Origin: Fusobacterium sp. | Lineage (GTDB): Bacteria; Fusobacteriota; Fusobacteriia; Fusobacteriales; Fusobacteriaceae | Length of the DNA stretch: 16,853 nt | Assembly (NCBI GenBank): GCA_019410665.1 | Contig: DXSD01000043.1 | Location: 1-16,853, forward strand | Direction: 5' to 3' | In this document: in pieces, positions 6,210 through 13,737 of the stretch | How the letters are laid out: the number at the start of each line of letters is the position of its first letter | Position numbering within the stretch: the stretch's first letter is position 1 | Translations under genes and position numbers: made by a program | Notes under the pieces: generated by a model | Database searches by the model: none | Told to the model about the DNA's origin: nothing | Seen by the model: only the letters and a program-made list of their open reading frames with translations

Positions 6210-7019
6210 ATGAGAGCGGATATATTAAATATAGTTAGAGAAAAAAATCCAGTGGTGTTTCATATTACAAATACAGTTACTATTAATGATTGTGCAAATA
6301 TTACTTTAGCATTAGGAGGATCGCCTTTAATGTCTTTTTGTAAGGAGGAATTAAGAGAGATTCTATCTTTTTCCTCAGCTTTAGTAATAAATATAGGTAC
6401 AATGGATAGTAAGATGTGTGAAATGGTTGTAGAAGCAGGAAAGATAGCAAATGAATTAGGCGTACCTGTTGTATTAGATCCAGTTGGAGTTGGAGCTTCA
6501 ACTCCAAGAGAAAGACTAGTAGAAAACCTACTTTCAAATGTTAAATTTACTGTTATAAAAGGAAATTTAGCAGAGATAAAAACAATTGCAGGGATAAAAA
6601 ATGAAAATAATAAAGGGGTAGATTCAATAGAAGAGTTTGAAAATACTTCATTTTTAGCAAAAGAGTTAGCGATAAAGTTGGGAAGTGTAATTGTTGTTAC
6701 TGGAAAAGAGGATATTGTAAGTGATGGGAAGAGAGTTAATATAATAAAAAATGGAACTTCTATTTTGAGAAAAGTTACTGGAACAGGGTGTATGACTGCT
6801 TCTTTAATAGGAACAACTTGTGGAGCATATAGAGAGGATAGTTTTGAAGGAGCCACTCTTGGAGTAGTTCTTATGGGTATTGCAGGAGAATTAGCTGAAA
6901 AAAGTTTAACTGCTGAAGAAGGAAGTGGTACTTTTAGAACAAAAATTATTGATAATATTTTTAATATGACAGAAGAAAAATTAAATATAAATGGAAAGGT
7001 AATAGCACTAAAGAATTAA
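6210..7019 (+). CDS. thiM: Hydroxyethylthiazole kinase
   Basis: Phosphorylates salvaged hydroxyethylthiazole (THZ) to THZ-P, the partner of HMP-PP in the ThiE reaction. The protein has 269 residues, the family norm. Seen: the N-terminal HITNTVTINDCANITLALGGSPLM block, VVLDPVGVGAS, KGNLAEI, VVTGKEDIV, and the catalytic GTGC with Cys at about residue 194 (VTGTGCMTASLIG). A GAGGGAG Shine-Dalgarno precedes the ATG, 16 nt after thiE. Together thiD-thiE-thiM make a salvage set; thiC, thiG, thiF, thiS and thiO are not in the window. A nearly full-length open frame on the opposite strand is a coding shadow. Confidence 0.96.
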   Translation: MRADILNIVREKNPVVFHITNTVTINDCANITLALGGSPLMSFCKEELREILSFSSALVINIGTMDSKMCEMVVEAGKIANELGVPVVLDPVGVGASTPRERLVENLLSNVKFTVIKGNLAEIKTIAGIKNENNKGVDSIEEFENTSFLAKELAIKLGSVIVVTGKEDIVSDGKRVNIIKNGTSILRKVTGTGCMTASLIGTTCGAYREDSFEGATLGVVLMGIAGELAEKSLTAEEGSGTFRTKIIDNIFNMTEEKLNINGKVIALKN

Positions 7020-7024
7020 ATTTG

Positions 7025-7033
7025 TGGTAAAAT
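7025..7033 (+). promoter_or_regulatory. Candidate extended -10 promoter for the flavoprotein gene
   Basis: TGG-TAAAAT forms an extended -10 (TG-N-TAAAAT), about 36 nt upstream of the next ATG. No recognisable -35 lies 17 bp upstream. Since no terminator follows thiM, read-through from the thi operon is an alternative. Confidence 0.4.
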
Positions 7034-7069
7034 ATAGTGGTAGAAATACTTTGAAAGTGGAGGTAAATT

Positions 7070-7615
7070 ATGAAAGTTTTATTATTAAATGGAAGCCCAA
7101 GAAAAGGAAATACTTTAGCAGCATTAGAGAGTATAGCTGAGGGAATAAAAGAAAATCTAAATGCTGAGGTAGAATTATTAGATGTTACAAAATACAATGT
7201 AGCAGGATGTTTAGCTTGTGACTATTGTGGAACTCATAAAGGAAAATGTGTAAATCAAAAAGATGATGGACAAATGTTAGCTGATAAAATGGAGGCAGCA
7301 GATGTAATAATCTTTGGAACACCAGTATATTGGTGGGGAATTTCGGCTCAATTAAAATCTGTATTAGATAGAATGTATATGAAAAAGTTTGAAGCTGAAA
7401 AGAAAAATAAAAAAGTTGGAATTGTAGCAGTAGGAGCAGATTCGTTAGAAAATGAAGAGTACGAGTTAATCAGTAGACAATTCAAATGTATTTGTGAATT
7501 TGTTGGTTGGGATTTAGTAATAGATAAGAGTATCTCAGCATATGCAAAAACAGATTTAATAAATAATAAAGAAGTAGTAGATGATTTAAAAAAAGTTTGG
7601 AAAAATATAAAGTAG
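7070..7615 (+). CDS. Iron-sulfur flavoprotein (Isf-like, NADPH-dependent FMN reductase fold)
   Basis: A 181-residue flavodoxin-like protein. The N-terminus MKVLLLNGSPRKGNT is the FMN phosphate-binding loop (NGSPR-x-GNT), and GTPVYWWGISAQLKSVLDR is the second FMN-contact segment of the NADPH-dependent FMN reductase family. Residues 47-60 hold C-x2-C-x2-C-x6-C (C47, C50, C53, C60), the compact cysteine motif of the archaeal/clostridial iron-sulfur flavoprotein family, which carries a 4Fe-4S cluster beside FMN and serves electron transfer or peroxide/oxygen removal in anaerobes. GGAGGT lies 7 nt before the ATG. It sits 50 nt after thiM and ends in a strong terminator. No direct link to thiamine is evident; the partner redox protein is unknown. 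Confidence 0.88.
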   Translation: MKVLLLNGSPRKGNTLAALESIAEGIKENLNAEVELLDVTKYNVAGCLACDYCGTHKGKCVNQKDDGQMLADKMEAADVIIFGTPVYWWGISAQLKSVLDRMYMKKFEAEKKNKKVGIVAVGADSLENEEYELISRQFKCICEFVGWDLVIDKSISAYAKTDLINNKEVVDDLKKVWKNIK

Positions 7616-7635
7616 TAGAGAGTATAAGAAACATT

Positions 7636-7741
7636 TAACAAAAGAGAGAGTAACTTCAAAATAGATTTGAAAAGTTACTCTCTCTTTTATTCTAAGCTTA
7701 ATAGACATTAATTACAAGTTACCACAACGGGTTTTCTAAGT
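7636..7741 (-). ncRNA. Candidate small RNA, about 106 nt, between the flavoprotein gene and rbsR
   Basis: An independent transcription unit is visible on the minus strand: a near-consensus promoter (7748-7776) predicts a start at the A complementary to position 7741, and the 17-bp hairpin at 7640-7688 supplies an intrinsic terminator ending near 7636. No gene starts within it; its longest ATG frame lacks a ribosome site and runs through the terminator. The transcript has a locally GC-rich stretch (AAAACCCGTTGTGGTAAC), a small hairpin TTAAT-GTCT-ATTAA and the terminator stem. I do not recognise it as 6S, SRP, RNase P or tmRNA. An intergenic regulatory RNA is the simplest reading; function unknown. 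Confidence 0.5.
7640..7693. terminator. Strong, probably bidirectional terminator
   Basis: AAAAGAGAGAGTAACTT (7640-7656) is the exact reverse complement of AAGTTACTCTCTCTTTT (7672-7688), a 17-bp stem with a T-rich tail to the right. On the minus strand the same stem is followed by TTTTGTT, so it can stop both the flavoprotein transcript from the left and the candidate small RNA from the right. Confidence 0.85.
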
Positions 7742-7747
7742 AATTAA
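7708..7747. repeat. 8-bp inverted repeat within the small-RNA locus
   Basis: TTAATTAC (7708-7715) and GTAATTAA (7740-7747) are exact reverse complements separated by 24 bp containing the most GC-rich bases of this intergenic region. The right arm overlaps the expected start of the candidate RNA, so it may be a regulator site or, in part, an RNA stem. Confidence 0.35.
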
Positions 7748-7776
7748 ATTATAGCATAAAGATAATAAAAAGTCAA
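7748..7776 (-). promoter_or_regulatory. Strong minus-strand promoter of the candidate small RNA
   Basis: Read on the minus strand: TTGACT (plus 7771-7776), exactly 17 bp, then TATAAT (plus 7748-7753), preceded by an extended TG-C motif. It matches 11 of 12 hexamer bases, the best promoter match I found in the window, and faces away from rbsR toward no annotated gene. Confidence 0.72.
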
Positions 7777-7910
7777 AGTAAGAGAAGAAGTGAATAAATT
7801 TGAAAAATTTACTTTAAAAGTGGAAAAAGTATTATTTAGAAGGAGTTATTATATAGATGAAAACAGAACTTTTAAGTTGTGTACACTATATAAAAATAAT
7901 ACAAATAGTA

Positions 7911-7939
7911 TTGACAAAAAACATTTTATAGGGTAATAT
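7911..7939 (+). promoter_or_regulatory. Ribose operon promoter
   Basis: TTGACA at 7911-7916 and TAATAT at 7934-7939 with a 17-bp spacer. The start is predicted near 7946, 28 nt before the rbsR ATG. No other good promoter or terminator is apparent until after rbsB, so this probably drives all six rbs genes. Confidence 0.85.
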
Positions 7940-7944
7940 TCTAT

Positions 7945-7958
7945 TGTAAACGGTTACA
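7945..7958. promoter_or_regulatory. LacI-family operator (RbsR site) at the transcription start
   Basis: TGTAAACGGTTACA is palindromic (TGTAA...TTACA) around a central CG with one mismatched pair, the hallmark of LacI/GalR-family operators. It overlaps +1, so a bound repressor would block initiation. It lies just upstream of the LacI-type gene that starts the operon, suggesting autoregulated RbsR control relieved by ribose. It also fits a CcpA-type cre consensus, so the binder is not proven by sequence. Confidence 0.75.
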
Positions 7959-7973
7959 TAAAGTGGTGATAGT

Positions 7974-8918
7974 ATGAAAATGAAAGATATAGCTAAGGAA
8001 TTGGGATTATCAATAGCTACAGTTTCTAGAGTTGTTAATGGACATGAGAATGTAAGTGAGGAAACAAAAAAGAAAGTACAAGATTTTATTGAGAAAAAAA
8101 ACTACACTCCTAATGTGATAGCTCAAAACTTATCTAAGATGGAAAATAAAACAGTAGCTCTTTTAGTTCCAAATATCAGTAATCCATTTTTTGCAACACT
8201 TATAAATTATATTTGTAAAAACTTTAATAAATGTGGATACCAGATAGCTTTATATAATACAGTAGAAAGTTTAGAGCAAGAGAAAGAAGCTATAAAAAAT
8301 ATAATGGGACATAGGATAGCTGGTGTAATAGCTATATTAATAGCTGGGGAATATGAAGTAAATCCTTTAGAACCACTATTGAGACATAAAATACCAGTAT
8401 ATTTGTTAGATAGAGAGTTTGAAAACTCCAAGCTTTCAGGAGTGTTTTTAGATAATTATAAGGGAGCTTATAATATAACAAGAAAACTTTTAGAAAGTGG
8501 ACATAGAGATATAGCATTGATAACTGGAAATTTGGATTTTTTAAATGCTAGAGAGAGAATGAGAGGATATATAGAAGCACATAGAGATTTTCAAGTAAAG
8601 TTCAAAGAGGAAAATATATATGAGGGAGATTATCTCTTTGAAAGTGGCTATGAGATAGGAAAAAAACTTTTAAAAACTTCAGTAAGTGCTGTATTTTCTT
8701 CAAATAATCTTATGTTATGTGGAGTTTTGAAAGCTCTAAAAGAAAGGGAAAAAGAGATTCAATTAGCATGTTTTGAAAAAACAGATTTTTTTCAATTGTT
8801 AGATAGAGAGATAATCTCATGTTCAATTCCTTTGGAAGAGATGGGAGAAAAGATATATGAGCTCTTTATAAATAAAGGTAAGAATAAAAAAATATACATA
8901 GAACCAATTTTATCTTAA
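7974..8918 (+). CDS. rbsR: LacI-family transcriptional repressor of the ribose operon
   Basis: A 314-residue regulator, slightly shorter than the usual 325-340. The N-terminal LacI helix-turn-helix is clear (MKDIAKELGLSIATVSRVVNG, residues 3-23) with the hinge-proximal NYTPNVIAQNLS. The remainder is a periplasmic-binding-protein-like effector domain starting ALLVPNISNPFFATL. The Shine-Dalgarno is AGTGGTGA; a second ATG two codons later is an alternative start. It is the first gene of rbsRKDACB, 14 nt before rbsK, with a CG-centred palindrome at the promoter. Role as ribose-responsive repressor is inferred from position; sequence alone only shows a LacI/GalR-family protein. Confidence 0.88.
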   Translation: MKMKDIAKELGLSIATVSRVVNGHENVSEETKKKVQDFIEKKNYTPNVIAQNLSKMENKTVALLVPNISNPFFATLINYICKNFNKCGYQIALYNTVESLEQEKEAIKNIMGHRIAGVIAILIAGEYEVNPLEPLLRHKIPVYLLDREFENSKLSGVFLDNYKGAYNITRKLLESGHRDIALITGNLDFLNARERMRGYIEAHRDFQVKFKEENIYEGDYLFESGYEIGKKLLKTSVSAVFSSNNLMLCGVLKALKEREKEIQLACFEKTDFFQLLDREIISCSIPLEEMGEKIYELFINKGKNKKIYIEPILS

Positions 8919-8932
8919 AAAAGGAGAAAGAT

Positions 8933-9856
8933 ATGAAAAAAGTAGTAGTAGTTGGAAGTATAAATATGGACTTGGTAACTAGATGTAAAAGAGCTCCTAA
9001 AGGAGGAGAAACACTTTTTGGAGATGAGTTCTTTCAAGTTCCTGGAGGAAAAGGAGCTAATCAGGCAGTGGCTATTGGAAAATTAGGAACAGAAGTTACA
9101 ATGTTAGGAAAAGTAGGGAAAGATTCTTTTGGAAAAGATTTAATTAATTCTATGAAGGCTAGTGGAGTTAAAACTGAATATATAGAAGAGGGAGAAAAAT
9201 CTACAGGAATAGCTAAAATAATAGTTGAAGAGAATGGACAAAATAGAATTTTAGTTGTAGCAGGAGCCAATAGTGAAGTAGATAAAGAGTATGTAGATAG
9301 ACACCTAGATGTTATAAAAGATTGTGATATTTTAGTAGCTCAACTAGAAATACCAGTAGAAACAGTAGCTTATGCTTTAGCAAAAGCAAAAGAGTTTGGT
9401 AAAATGACTATTTTAAATCCAGCTCCAGCAAGAGAGTTAGATGATGAGATAATAAAAAATAGTGATCTAATTATTCCAAATGAGAGTGAATTAGCTCTAA
9501 TAACAGGAATGCAAACAGAAACAGAAGAGGAGATAAAAAGAGCTGGAGAAAAACTTTTAGATATGGGAGTTTCTAATCTTATAGTTACTTTAGGAAGTAA
9601 GGGATCTCTTCATCTAAATAGAGAAGTTTGTGAATTTCATTCAGCTTATAAAGTAAAAGCTATAGATACAACAGCTGCTGGAGATAGTTTTATAGGCGGA
9701 CTTGTGAGAACTTTAGAAGGGAACAATATTGGTGAAGCTATAGAGTTTGCAACTAAAGTATCTGCAATAGCAGTAACTAGAAAAGGTGCACAAACATCAA
9801 TACCAACAATAGAGGAAGTAGAAGAGTTTAAGGGGGTAAAAAATGAAGAAAAGTAG
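8933..9856 (+). CDS. rbsK: Ribokinase
   Basis: Phosphorylates D-ribose to ribose 5-phosphate with ATP in the cytoplasm, feeding the pentose phosphate and nucleotide pathways. The 307 residues match family length. PfkB signatures: the N-terminal GSINMDL, GGKGANQA at about 38-45, and DTTAAGDSFIGG from residue 245 with the catalytic Asp at about 251. ILNPAPA and IIPNESELALITG are typical of ribokinases. AAGGAG lies 7 nt upstream. Its 3' end overlaps rbsD by 14 nt, suggesting translational coupling. Confidence 0.96.
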   Translation: MKKVVVVGSINMDLVTRCKRAPKGGETLFGDEFFQVPGGKGANQAVAIGKLGTEVTMLGKVGKDSFGKDLINSMKASGVKTEYIEEGEKSTGIAKIIVEENGQNRILVVAGANSEVDKEYVDRHLDVIKDCDILVAQLEIPVETVAYALAKAKEFGKMTILNPAPARELDDEIIKNSDLIIPNESELALITGMQTETEEEIKRAGEKLLDMGVSNLIVTLGSKGSLHLNREVCEFHSAYKVKAIDTTAAGDSFIGGLVRTLEGNNIGEAIEFATKVSAIAVTRKGAQTSIPTIEEVEEFKGVKNEEK

Positions 9857-10250
9857 ATTATTAAACAGTGAATTATCTTATGAAATAGCAAAAATTGGGC
9901 ATACTGCTCATATAACACTGTGTGATGCTGGATTACCTATTCCTTCAGAAGTAAAAAGAATTGATTTAGCTGTAGAAGCAGGACTTCCATCTTTTATAAG
10001 TGTATTAAAACCAATTTTAAGTGAGATGCAAGTAGAAGAGATAGTTTTAGCTGAAGAGATAAAGGAAAAAAATCCAGTTATGTTAGAGGAGATTTTAAAA
10101 AGTTTTAAGGAGTTTGGAATGGATCCTAAAATAGTTTGGGTGAAACATGAAGAGTTTAAGAAAATAACAAGAGAAAGTGAAGCAATTGTAAGAACTGGAG
10201 AGTGTTCACCATATGCTAATGTTATCTTAAAATCAGGGGTAGTTTTCTAG
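9843..10250 (+). CDS. rbsD: D-ribose pyranase
   Basis: Interconverts beta-D-ribopyranose and beta-D-ribofuranose, supplying the form used by ribokinase. The 135 residues fit RbsD (131-139). Key residues are present: the catalytic His at 20 (GHT), D28 in CDAGLPIP, H102 in KHEEF, and the C-terminal RTGECSPYANVIL with Y124. In the E. coli and B. subtilis proteins as I recall them, an Asp follows GHT; here it is Ala (GHTAH), a mild oddity outside the core catalytic set. The ATG lies inside the end of rbsK, with a GGGGG ribosome site. Confidence 0.95.
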   Translation: MKKSRLLNSELSYEIAKIGHTAHITLCDAGLPIPSEVKRIDLAVEAGLPSFISVLKPILSEMQVEEIVLAEEIKEKNPVMLEEILKSFKEFGMDPKIVWVKHEEFKKITRESEAIVRTGECSPYANVILKSGVVF

Positions 10251-10258
10251 GAGAAAAT

Positions 10259-11755
10259 ATGGGTAAAGAGATAGTATTAAAAATGAATGATATAGTCAAA
10301 ACATTTCCTGGTGTTAAGGCTTTAGATGGAGCGAGACTTAATATCTATAAGGGAAGAGTTATGGCTCTTATGGGAGAAAATGGAGCAGGAAAATCAACAC
10401 TTATAAAAGTTATGACTGGAATTTACAATATGGATAGTGGAAGTCTTTATGTTGGAAATTCAAAGGTTGATTTTAGAAATGTAAATGACTCTCAAGAAAA
10501 AGGAATAGCAGTAATTCACCAAGAGCTAAATCTTATTCCTGAACTTTCTATTACAGAAAATATATTTTTAGGTAGAGAGATGGTAAATGGAATAGGGAAA
10601 ATAGATAGTGGTTTGATGAAAAGAGAAGCTAGAATGCTTCTAGATAAATTAAATGTAAAAGAGAGTGAAGATACTTTAGTTAAAAACTTAACTATAGGAA
10701 AAATGCAAATGGTAGAAATTGCTAAGGCTCTTTCTCAAAATGCTAAAATAATAGTTATGGACGAACCAACAGATGCCCTTACAGATAGTGAAACAGAAAG
10801 TTTATTTAAAGTTATTAGAGAACTTACTTCTGAAGGGAAAAGTATAGTGTATATCTCTCATAGATTGAAGGAGATACCAGAAATTTGTGACGATATAACT
10901 GTAATGAGAGATGGTAAATTTATCTGTGAAGCAGAAGTGAAAGATATAGATGAAGAGTTTATAATTAGAAATATGGTTGGAAGAAGTTTAGATGAGCAAT
11001 TTCCAAGAGTTAAAGTTGAAAAGGGAAAAGAATCTTTAAGAGTTGAAAATTTAAAAAATAAGTATGTAGATGATATCTCTTTCTCTTTACATCATGGAGA
11101 AATTTTAGGAATTTCAGGACTTATGGGAGCTGGAAGAACAGAACTAGCTAAAACTATATATGGACATTTAAAAAGAGAGAGTGGAAAAATCTTTGTTGAT
11201 GGAGAAGAGAAAAATATTAGATCAGCAAAAGATGGAATAGAGTGTGGAATAGCTTATGTTTCTGAGGATAGAAAGGGAGATGGACTTGTTCTTGGAATGA
11301 GTGTAAAAGATAATATGACACTATCTGCTTTAAACTTTTTTTCAAGTTTGTTTAAATTAGAACATAAGAAAGAAGAAGTAAGTGTAGATGAGTATATAGA
11401 GAAATTTAGGATAAAAACTCCAACTATGGAGCAAAAAATAAAAAATTTAAGTGGTGGAAATCAACAAAAAGTTGCAATTGCTAAAGCTTTATTAACTAAT
11501 CCTAAGATACTTATTTTAGACGAACCTACAAGAGGAGTGGATGTAGGAGCTAAGAAGGAGATATATGATTTTATAAATGAACTTAAAACAAAGGGATTAA
11601 GTATTATTATGATATCTTCAGAAATGCCTGAAATAATGGGACTTAGTGATAGAATAATGGTTATTCATAATGGAAGGATAACTGGGGAGTTTTTAGCTGA
11701 AGAAGCAACACAAGAAAGTATAATGAGATGTGCAGTAGGAGGGAAAGAATGTTAA
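10259..11755 (+). CDS. rbsA: Ribose ABC transporter, duplicated ATPase subunit
   Basis: Powers ribose uptake at the inner face of the cytoplasmic membrane. About 498 residues with two fused ATP-binding domains, as usual for CUT2-type sugar importers. The first has Walker A GENGAGKST (about 39-47), a divergent signature LTIGKMQ (143-149) and Walker B IIVMDE (163-168). The second has a degenerate Walker A, GLMGAGRT (about 286-293), but an intact LSGGNQQK signature (about 396-403) and Walker B ILILDEPTRG (about 416-425). This asymmetry is normal for RbsA/MglA. It begins 8 nt after rbsD and overlaps rbsC by 7 nt. Confidence 0.96.
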   Translation: MGKEIVLKMNDIVKTFPGVKALDGARLNIYKGRVMALMGENGAGKSTLIKVMTGIYNMDSGSLYVGNSKVDFRNVNDSQEKGIAVIHQELNLIPELSITENIFLGREMVNGIGKIDSGLMKREARMLLDKLNVKESEDTLVKNLTIGKMQMVEIAKALSQNAKIIVMDEPTDALTDSETESLFKVIRELTSEGKSIVYISHRLKEIPEICDDITVMRDGKFICEAEVKDIDEEFIIRNMVGRSLDEQFPRVKVEKGKESLRVENLKNKYVDDISFSLHHGEILGISGLMGAGRTELAKTIYGHLKRESGKIFVDGEEKNIRSAKDGIECGIAYVSEDRKGDGLVLGMSVKDNMTLSALNFFSSLFKLEHKKEEVSVDEYIEKFRIKTPTMEQKIKNLSGGNQQKVAIAKALLTNPKILILDEPTRGVDVGAKKEIYDFINELKTKGLSIIMISSEMPEIMGLSDRIMVIHNGRITGEFLAEEATQESIMRCAVGGKEC

Positions 11756-12675
11756 AAAAAATATGGAGTAATAAGCCACTGATAGGACTTATTATATTTG
11801 CTGTAATAGTATCTGTACTAAATCCTAGATTTTTAACTCATGCAAATATATTAAATGTATTAAGACAAACTTCAATCAATTCAATAATAGCAATAGGAAT
11901 GACACTGGTAATACTGACAGGGGGAATAGATCTTTCAGTAGGTTCAATACTAGCTTTTTGTGGAGCTGTAATGGCATCACTATTAAATGCTGGACACAGT
12001 CCTATCTTAGCATTAATAGTAACACTGGCTCTTGGTTTAGTTTTTGGATTCTTCAACGGATTCTTAGTTTCTAAGATGAAGTTACAAGCTTTTATAGTAA
12101 CATTGGTAACTATGACTTTCTTAAGAGGAGCAACTCTTGTATTTACAGAGGGAAAACCAATAACTGTAGATGATGGTGGACTTCTTTTTGAAAATATAGG
12201 TGGAGGATACCTATTTGATATCCCTATTCCAATATATATAATGATAGCTCTATTTGTAGCTGGGCATTATCTACTTATGCATACTAAGTTTGGAAGATAT
12301 ACTTATGCAATAGGAGGAAATGAAGAGGCTACAAAACTGTCAGGAATAAATGTTGATAAAGTAAAGATGTGGGTATATGGACTATGCGGAATGTTATCAG
12401 CTCTAGCAGGGGTAATATTAACTTCTAGACTTTATTCAGCTCAGCCTACTGCAGGTAGTGGATATGAGCTAGATGCAATAGCAGCTGTTGTATTAGGTGG
12501 AACTTCTCTTGCTGGAGGAGTAGGAAGAGTTACTGGTACAGCACTAGGAGCTTTAATTATAGGAGTTTTAGGAAACGCCTTAAACCTATTGAATGTATCT
12601 TCATATTATCAAATGATGATAAAAGCAATAGTAATATTGATAGCGGTATTAATAGACAGAAAGTCTAATAAATAA
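11749..12675 (+). CDS. rbsC: Ribose ABC transporter, permease subunit
   Basis: The membrane channel of the ribose importer, probably acting as a homodimer with RbsA. The 308 residues are strongly hydrophobic with about eight to ten membrane segments. Family marks are ILTGGIDLSVGSILAF, the cytoplasmic coupling loop IGGNEEATKLSGI that contacts the ATPase, and AVVLGGTSLAGGVGRVTGT. I chose the ATG at 11749 (MLKKIW), which has GGAGGG about 6 nt upstream and overlaps the end of rbsA by 7 nt; the upstream in-frame ATG at 11728 would add seven hydrophilic residues within rbsA and lacks a matching ribosome site. Confidence 0.95.
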   Translation: MLKKIWSNKPLIGLIIFAVIVSVLNPRFLTHANILNVLRQTSINSIIAIGMTLVILTGGIDLSVGSILAFCGAVMASLLNAGHSPILALIVTLALGLVFGFFNGFLVSKMKLQAFIVTLVTMTFLRGATLVFTEGKPITVDDGGLLFENIGGGYLFDIPIPIYIMIALFVAGHYLLMHTKFGRYTYAIGGNEEATKLSGINVDKVKMWVYGLCGMLSALAGVILTSRLYSAQPTAGSGYELDAIAAVVLGGTSLAGGVGRVTGTALGALIIGVLGNALNLLNVSSYYQMMIKAIVILIAVLIDRKSNK

Positions 12676-12691
12676 AATAGAGGTGGTATGG

Positions 12692-13564
12692 ATGAAAAAA
12701 ACAATGAAATTATTTGGAATGGCAGCTTTAATCATGGCAGTTTCAACAGTTGCAAATGCAGAGAAAATAGGATTAGTAGTATCTACACAAAACAATCCAT
12801 TCTTTGTTACATTAAAAGAGGGAGCAGAGGCTAAAGCAAAAGAGTTAGGACATGAACTAATAGTATTAGATTCTCAAAATGACCCATCAAAAGAGTTAGG
12901 AAATGTAGAGGATCTACTAATAAGAGGGGTAGATGTTTTATTAATAAACCCTACTGATTCAGATGCAGTAGCAAGTTCAGTAAGAGCAGCTAACAGAAGT
13001 AAAATTCCAGTAGTAACATTAGATAGAGCAGCAAATAAAGGAAAAGTAGTTTCTCATGTAGCTTCAGACAATGTATTAGGTGGAGAGATGGCTGGAAACT
13101 ACATAGTTGAAAAATTAAATGGAGCAGGAAAAGTAGTTGAACTTGAAGGAATTCCTGGAACAACTGCAGCAAGAGATAGAGGAGAAGGTTTTAATAAAGC
13201 TGTAAATGGAAAATTAACAACAGTAGCAAAACAAGCAGCAGATTTTGATAGAACAAGAGGACTTACTGTAATGGAAAATATATTACAAGCTCAACCTGAA
13301 ATAGATGCAGTATTTGCTCATAATGATGAGATGGCATTAGGAGCTTTAAAAGCTATTGAAGCTACAGGAAAAAATATCTTAGTAGTAGGATTTGACGCTA
13401 CAGATGATGCAGTAGCAGCAGTAAAAGAGGGAAAAATGGGAGCAACAGTAGCACAAAAACCAGCAGAAATAGGAGCGGTTGGAGTTGAAGTTGCAGATAA
13501 AATAATTAAAAAAGAGGAAGTTCCTGCAAGTGTTCCAGTAGCACTAGAATTAATTGTAAAATAA
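12692..13564 (+). CDS. rbsB: Periplasmic ribose-binding protein
   Basis: Captures ribose for RbsC/RbsA. The 290-residue precursor has a Sec signal peptide: MKKTMK, a hydrophobic core LFGMAALIMAV, and a likely cleavage after ANA at residue 23, with no lipobox cysteine. This fits a free periplasmic protein in a diderm. The mature part starts EKIGLVVSTQNNPFFVTLKEG, a hallmark of the ribose/galactose-binding class, with LLINPTDSDAV and AHNDEMALGALKAIEA further on. I chose the ATG at 12692, with GAGG 8 nt upstream, over an in-frame GTG nine bases earlier. Last gene of the operon, followed by a strong terminator. Confidence 0.96.
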   Translation: MKKTMKLFGMAALIMAVSTVANAEKIGLVVSTQNNPFFVTLKEGAEAKAKELGHELIVLDSQNDPSKELGNVEDLLIRGVDVLLINPTDSDAVASSVRAANRSKIPVVTLDRAANKGKVVSHVASDNVLGGEMAGNYIVEKLNGAGKVVELEGIPGTTAARDRGEGFNKAVNGKLTTVAKQAADFDRTRGLTVMENILQAQPEIDAVFAHNDEMALGALKAIEATGKNILVVGFDATDDAVAAVKEGKMGATVAQKPAEIGAVGVEVADKIIKKEEVPASVPVALELIVK

Positions 13565-13577
13565 AGATTGAATAAAT

Positions 13578-13632
13578 AGAGCAAGTTGGCTGTGTTTTAA
13601 TAAACTAAGCCATACTTGCTCTTTATTTTTTT
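13578..13632 (+). terminator. Terminator of the ribose operon
   Basis: AGAGCAAGT (13578-13586) pairs with ACTTGCTCT (13614-13622); after one T/T mismatch the helix continues TGGCT with AGCCA. The stem runs into TTATTTTTTT. It lies 14 nt after the rbsB stop. Confidence 0.88.
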
Positions 13633-13708
13633 ATTGTTTTCTAGCATTGATAAATAGGTACTTTTGTAAGAAAATCAAATAAAAATTTCGAATTTTTTTA
13701 AAATCTTA

Positions 13709-13737
13709 TTGACAAATTCTTTTATATTTAGTAAAAT
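13709..13737 (+). promoter_or_regulatory. Promoter of the aldolase gene
   Basis: TTGACA at 13709-13714, a 17-bp spacer and TAAAAT at 13732-13737. The start near 13744 leaves a leader of about 58 nt. Confidence 0.85.

Noticed and set aside
6260..6856. A 198-codon open frame antisense to thiM
   Set aside because: It mirrors a well-supported thiM, has no ribosome site or promoter, and its composition is that of a reverse-strand shadow in AT-rich DNA.
7689..7750. Possible transposase remnant (short minus-strand frame ending KPVVVTCN)
   Set aside because: Only about ten codons, with a stop just upstream and no end repeats or flanking duplication; the promoter/terminator arrangement is better explained by a small RNA.
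7879..7886. GTGTACAC palindrome upstream of the rbs promoter
   Set aside because: An 8-bp palindrome is expected by chance in a window this size, and it has no second copy or special position.
7857..7931. A 24-codon frame (MKTELLSCVHYIK...) with AAGGAG 11 nt upstream, before rbsR
   Set aside because: It overlaps the rbs promoter -35 and ends just before the -10, the ribosome-site spacing is long, and no upstream promoter for it is visible. It is probably chance.
13620..13700. A minus-strand TTGATT/ATTTAT pair between rbsB and the aldolase
   Set aside because: The -10 match is poor and it would transcribe only into the rbs terminator; no second small RNA is supported.
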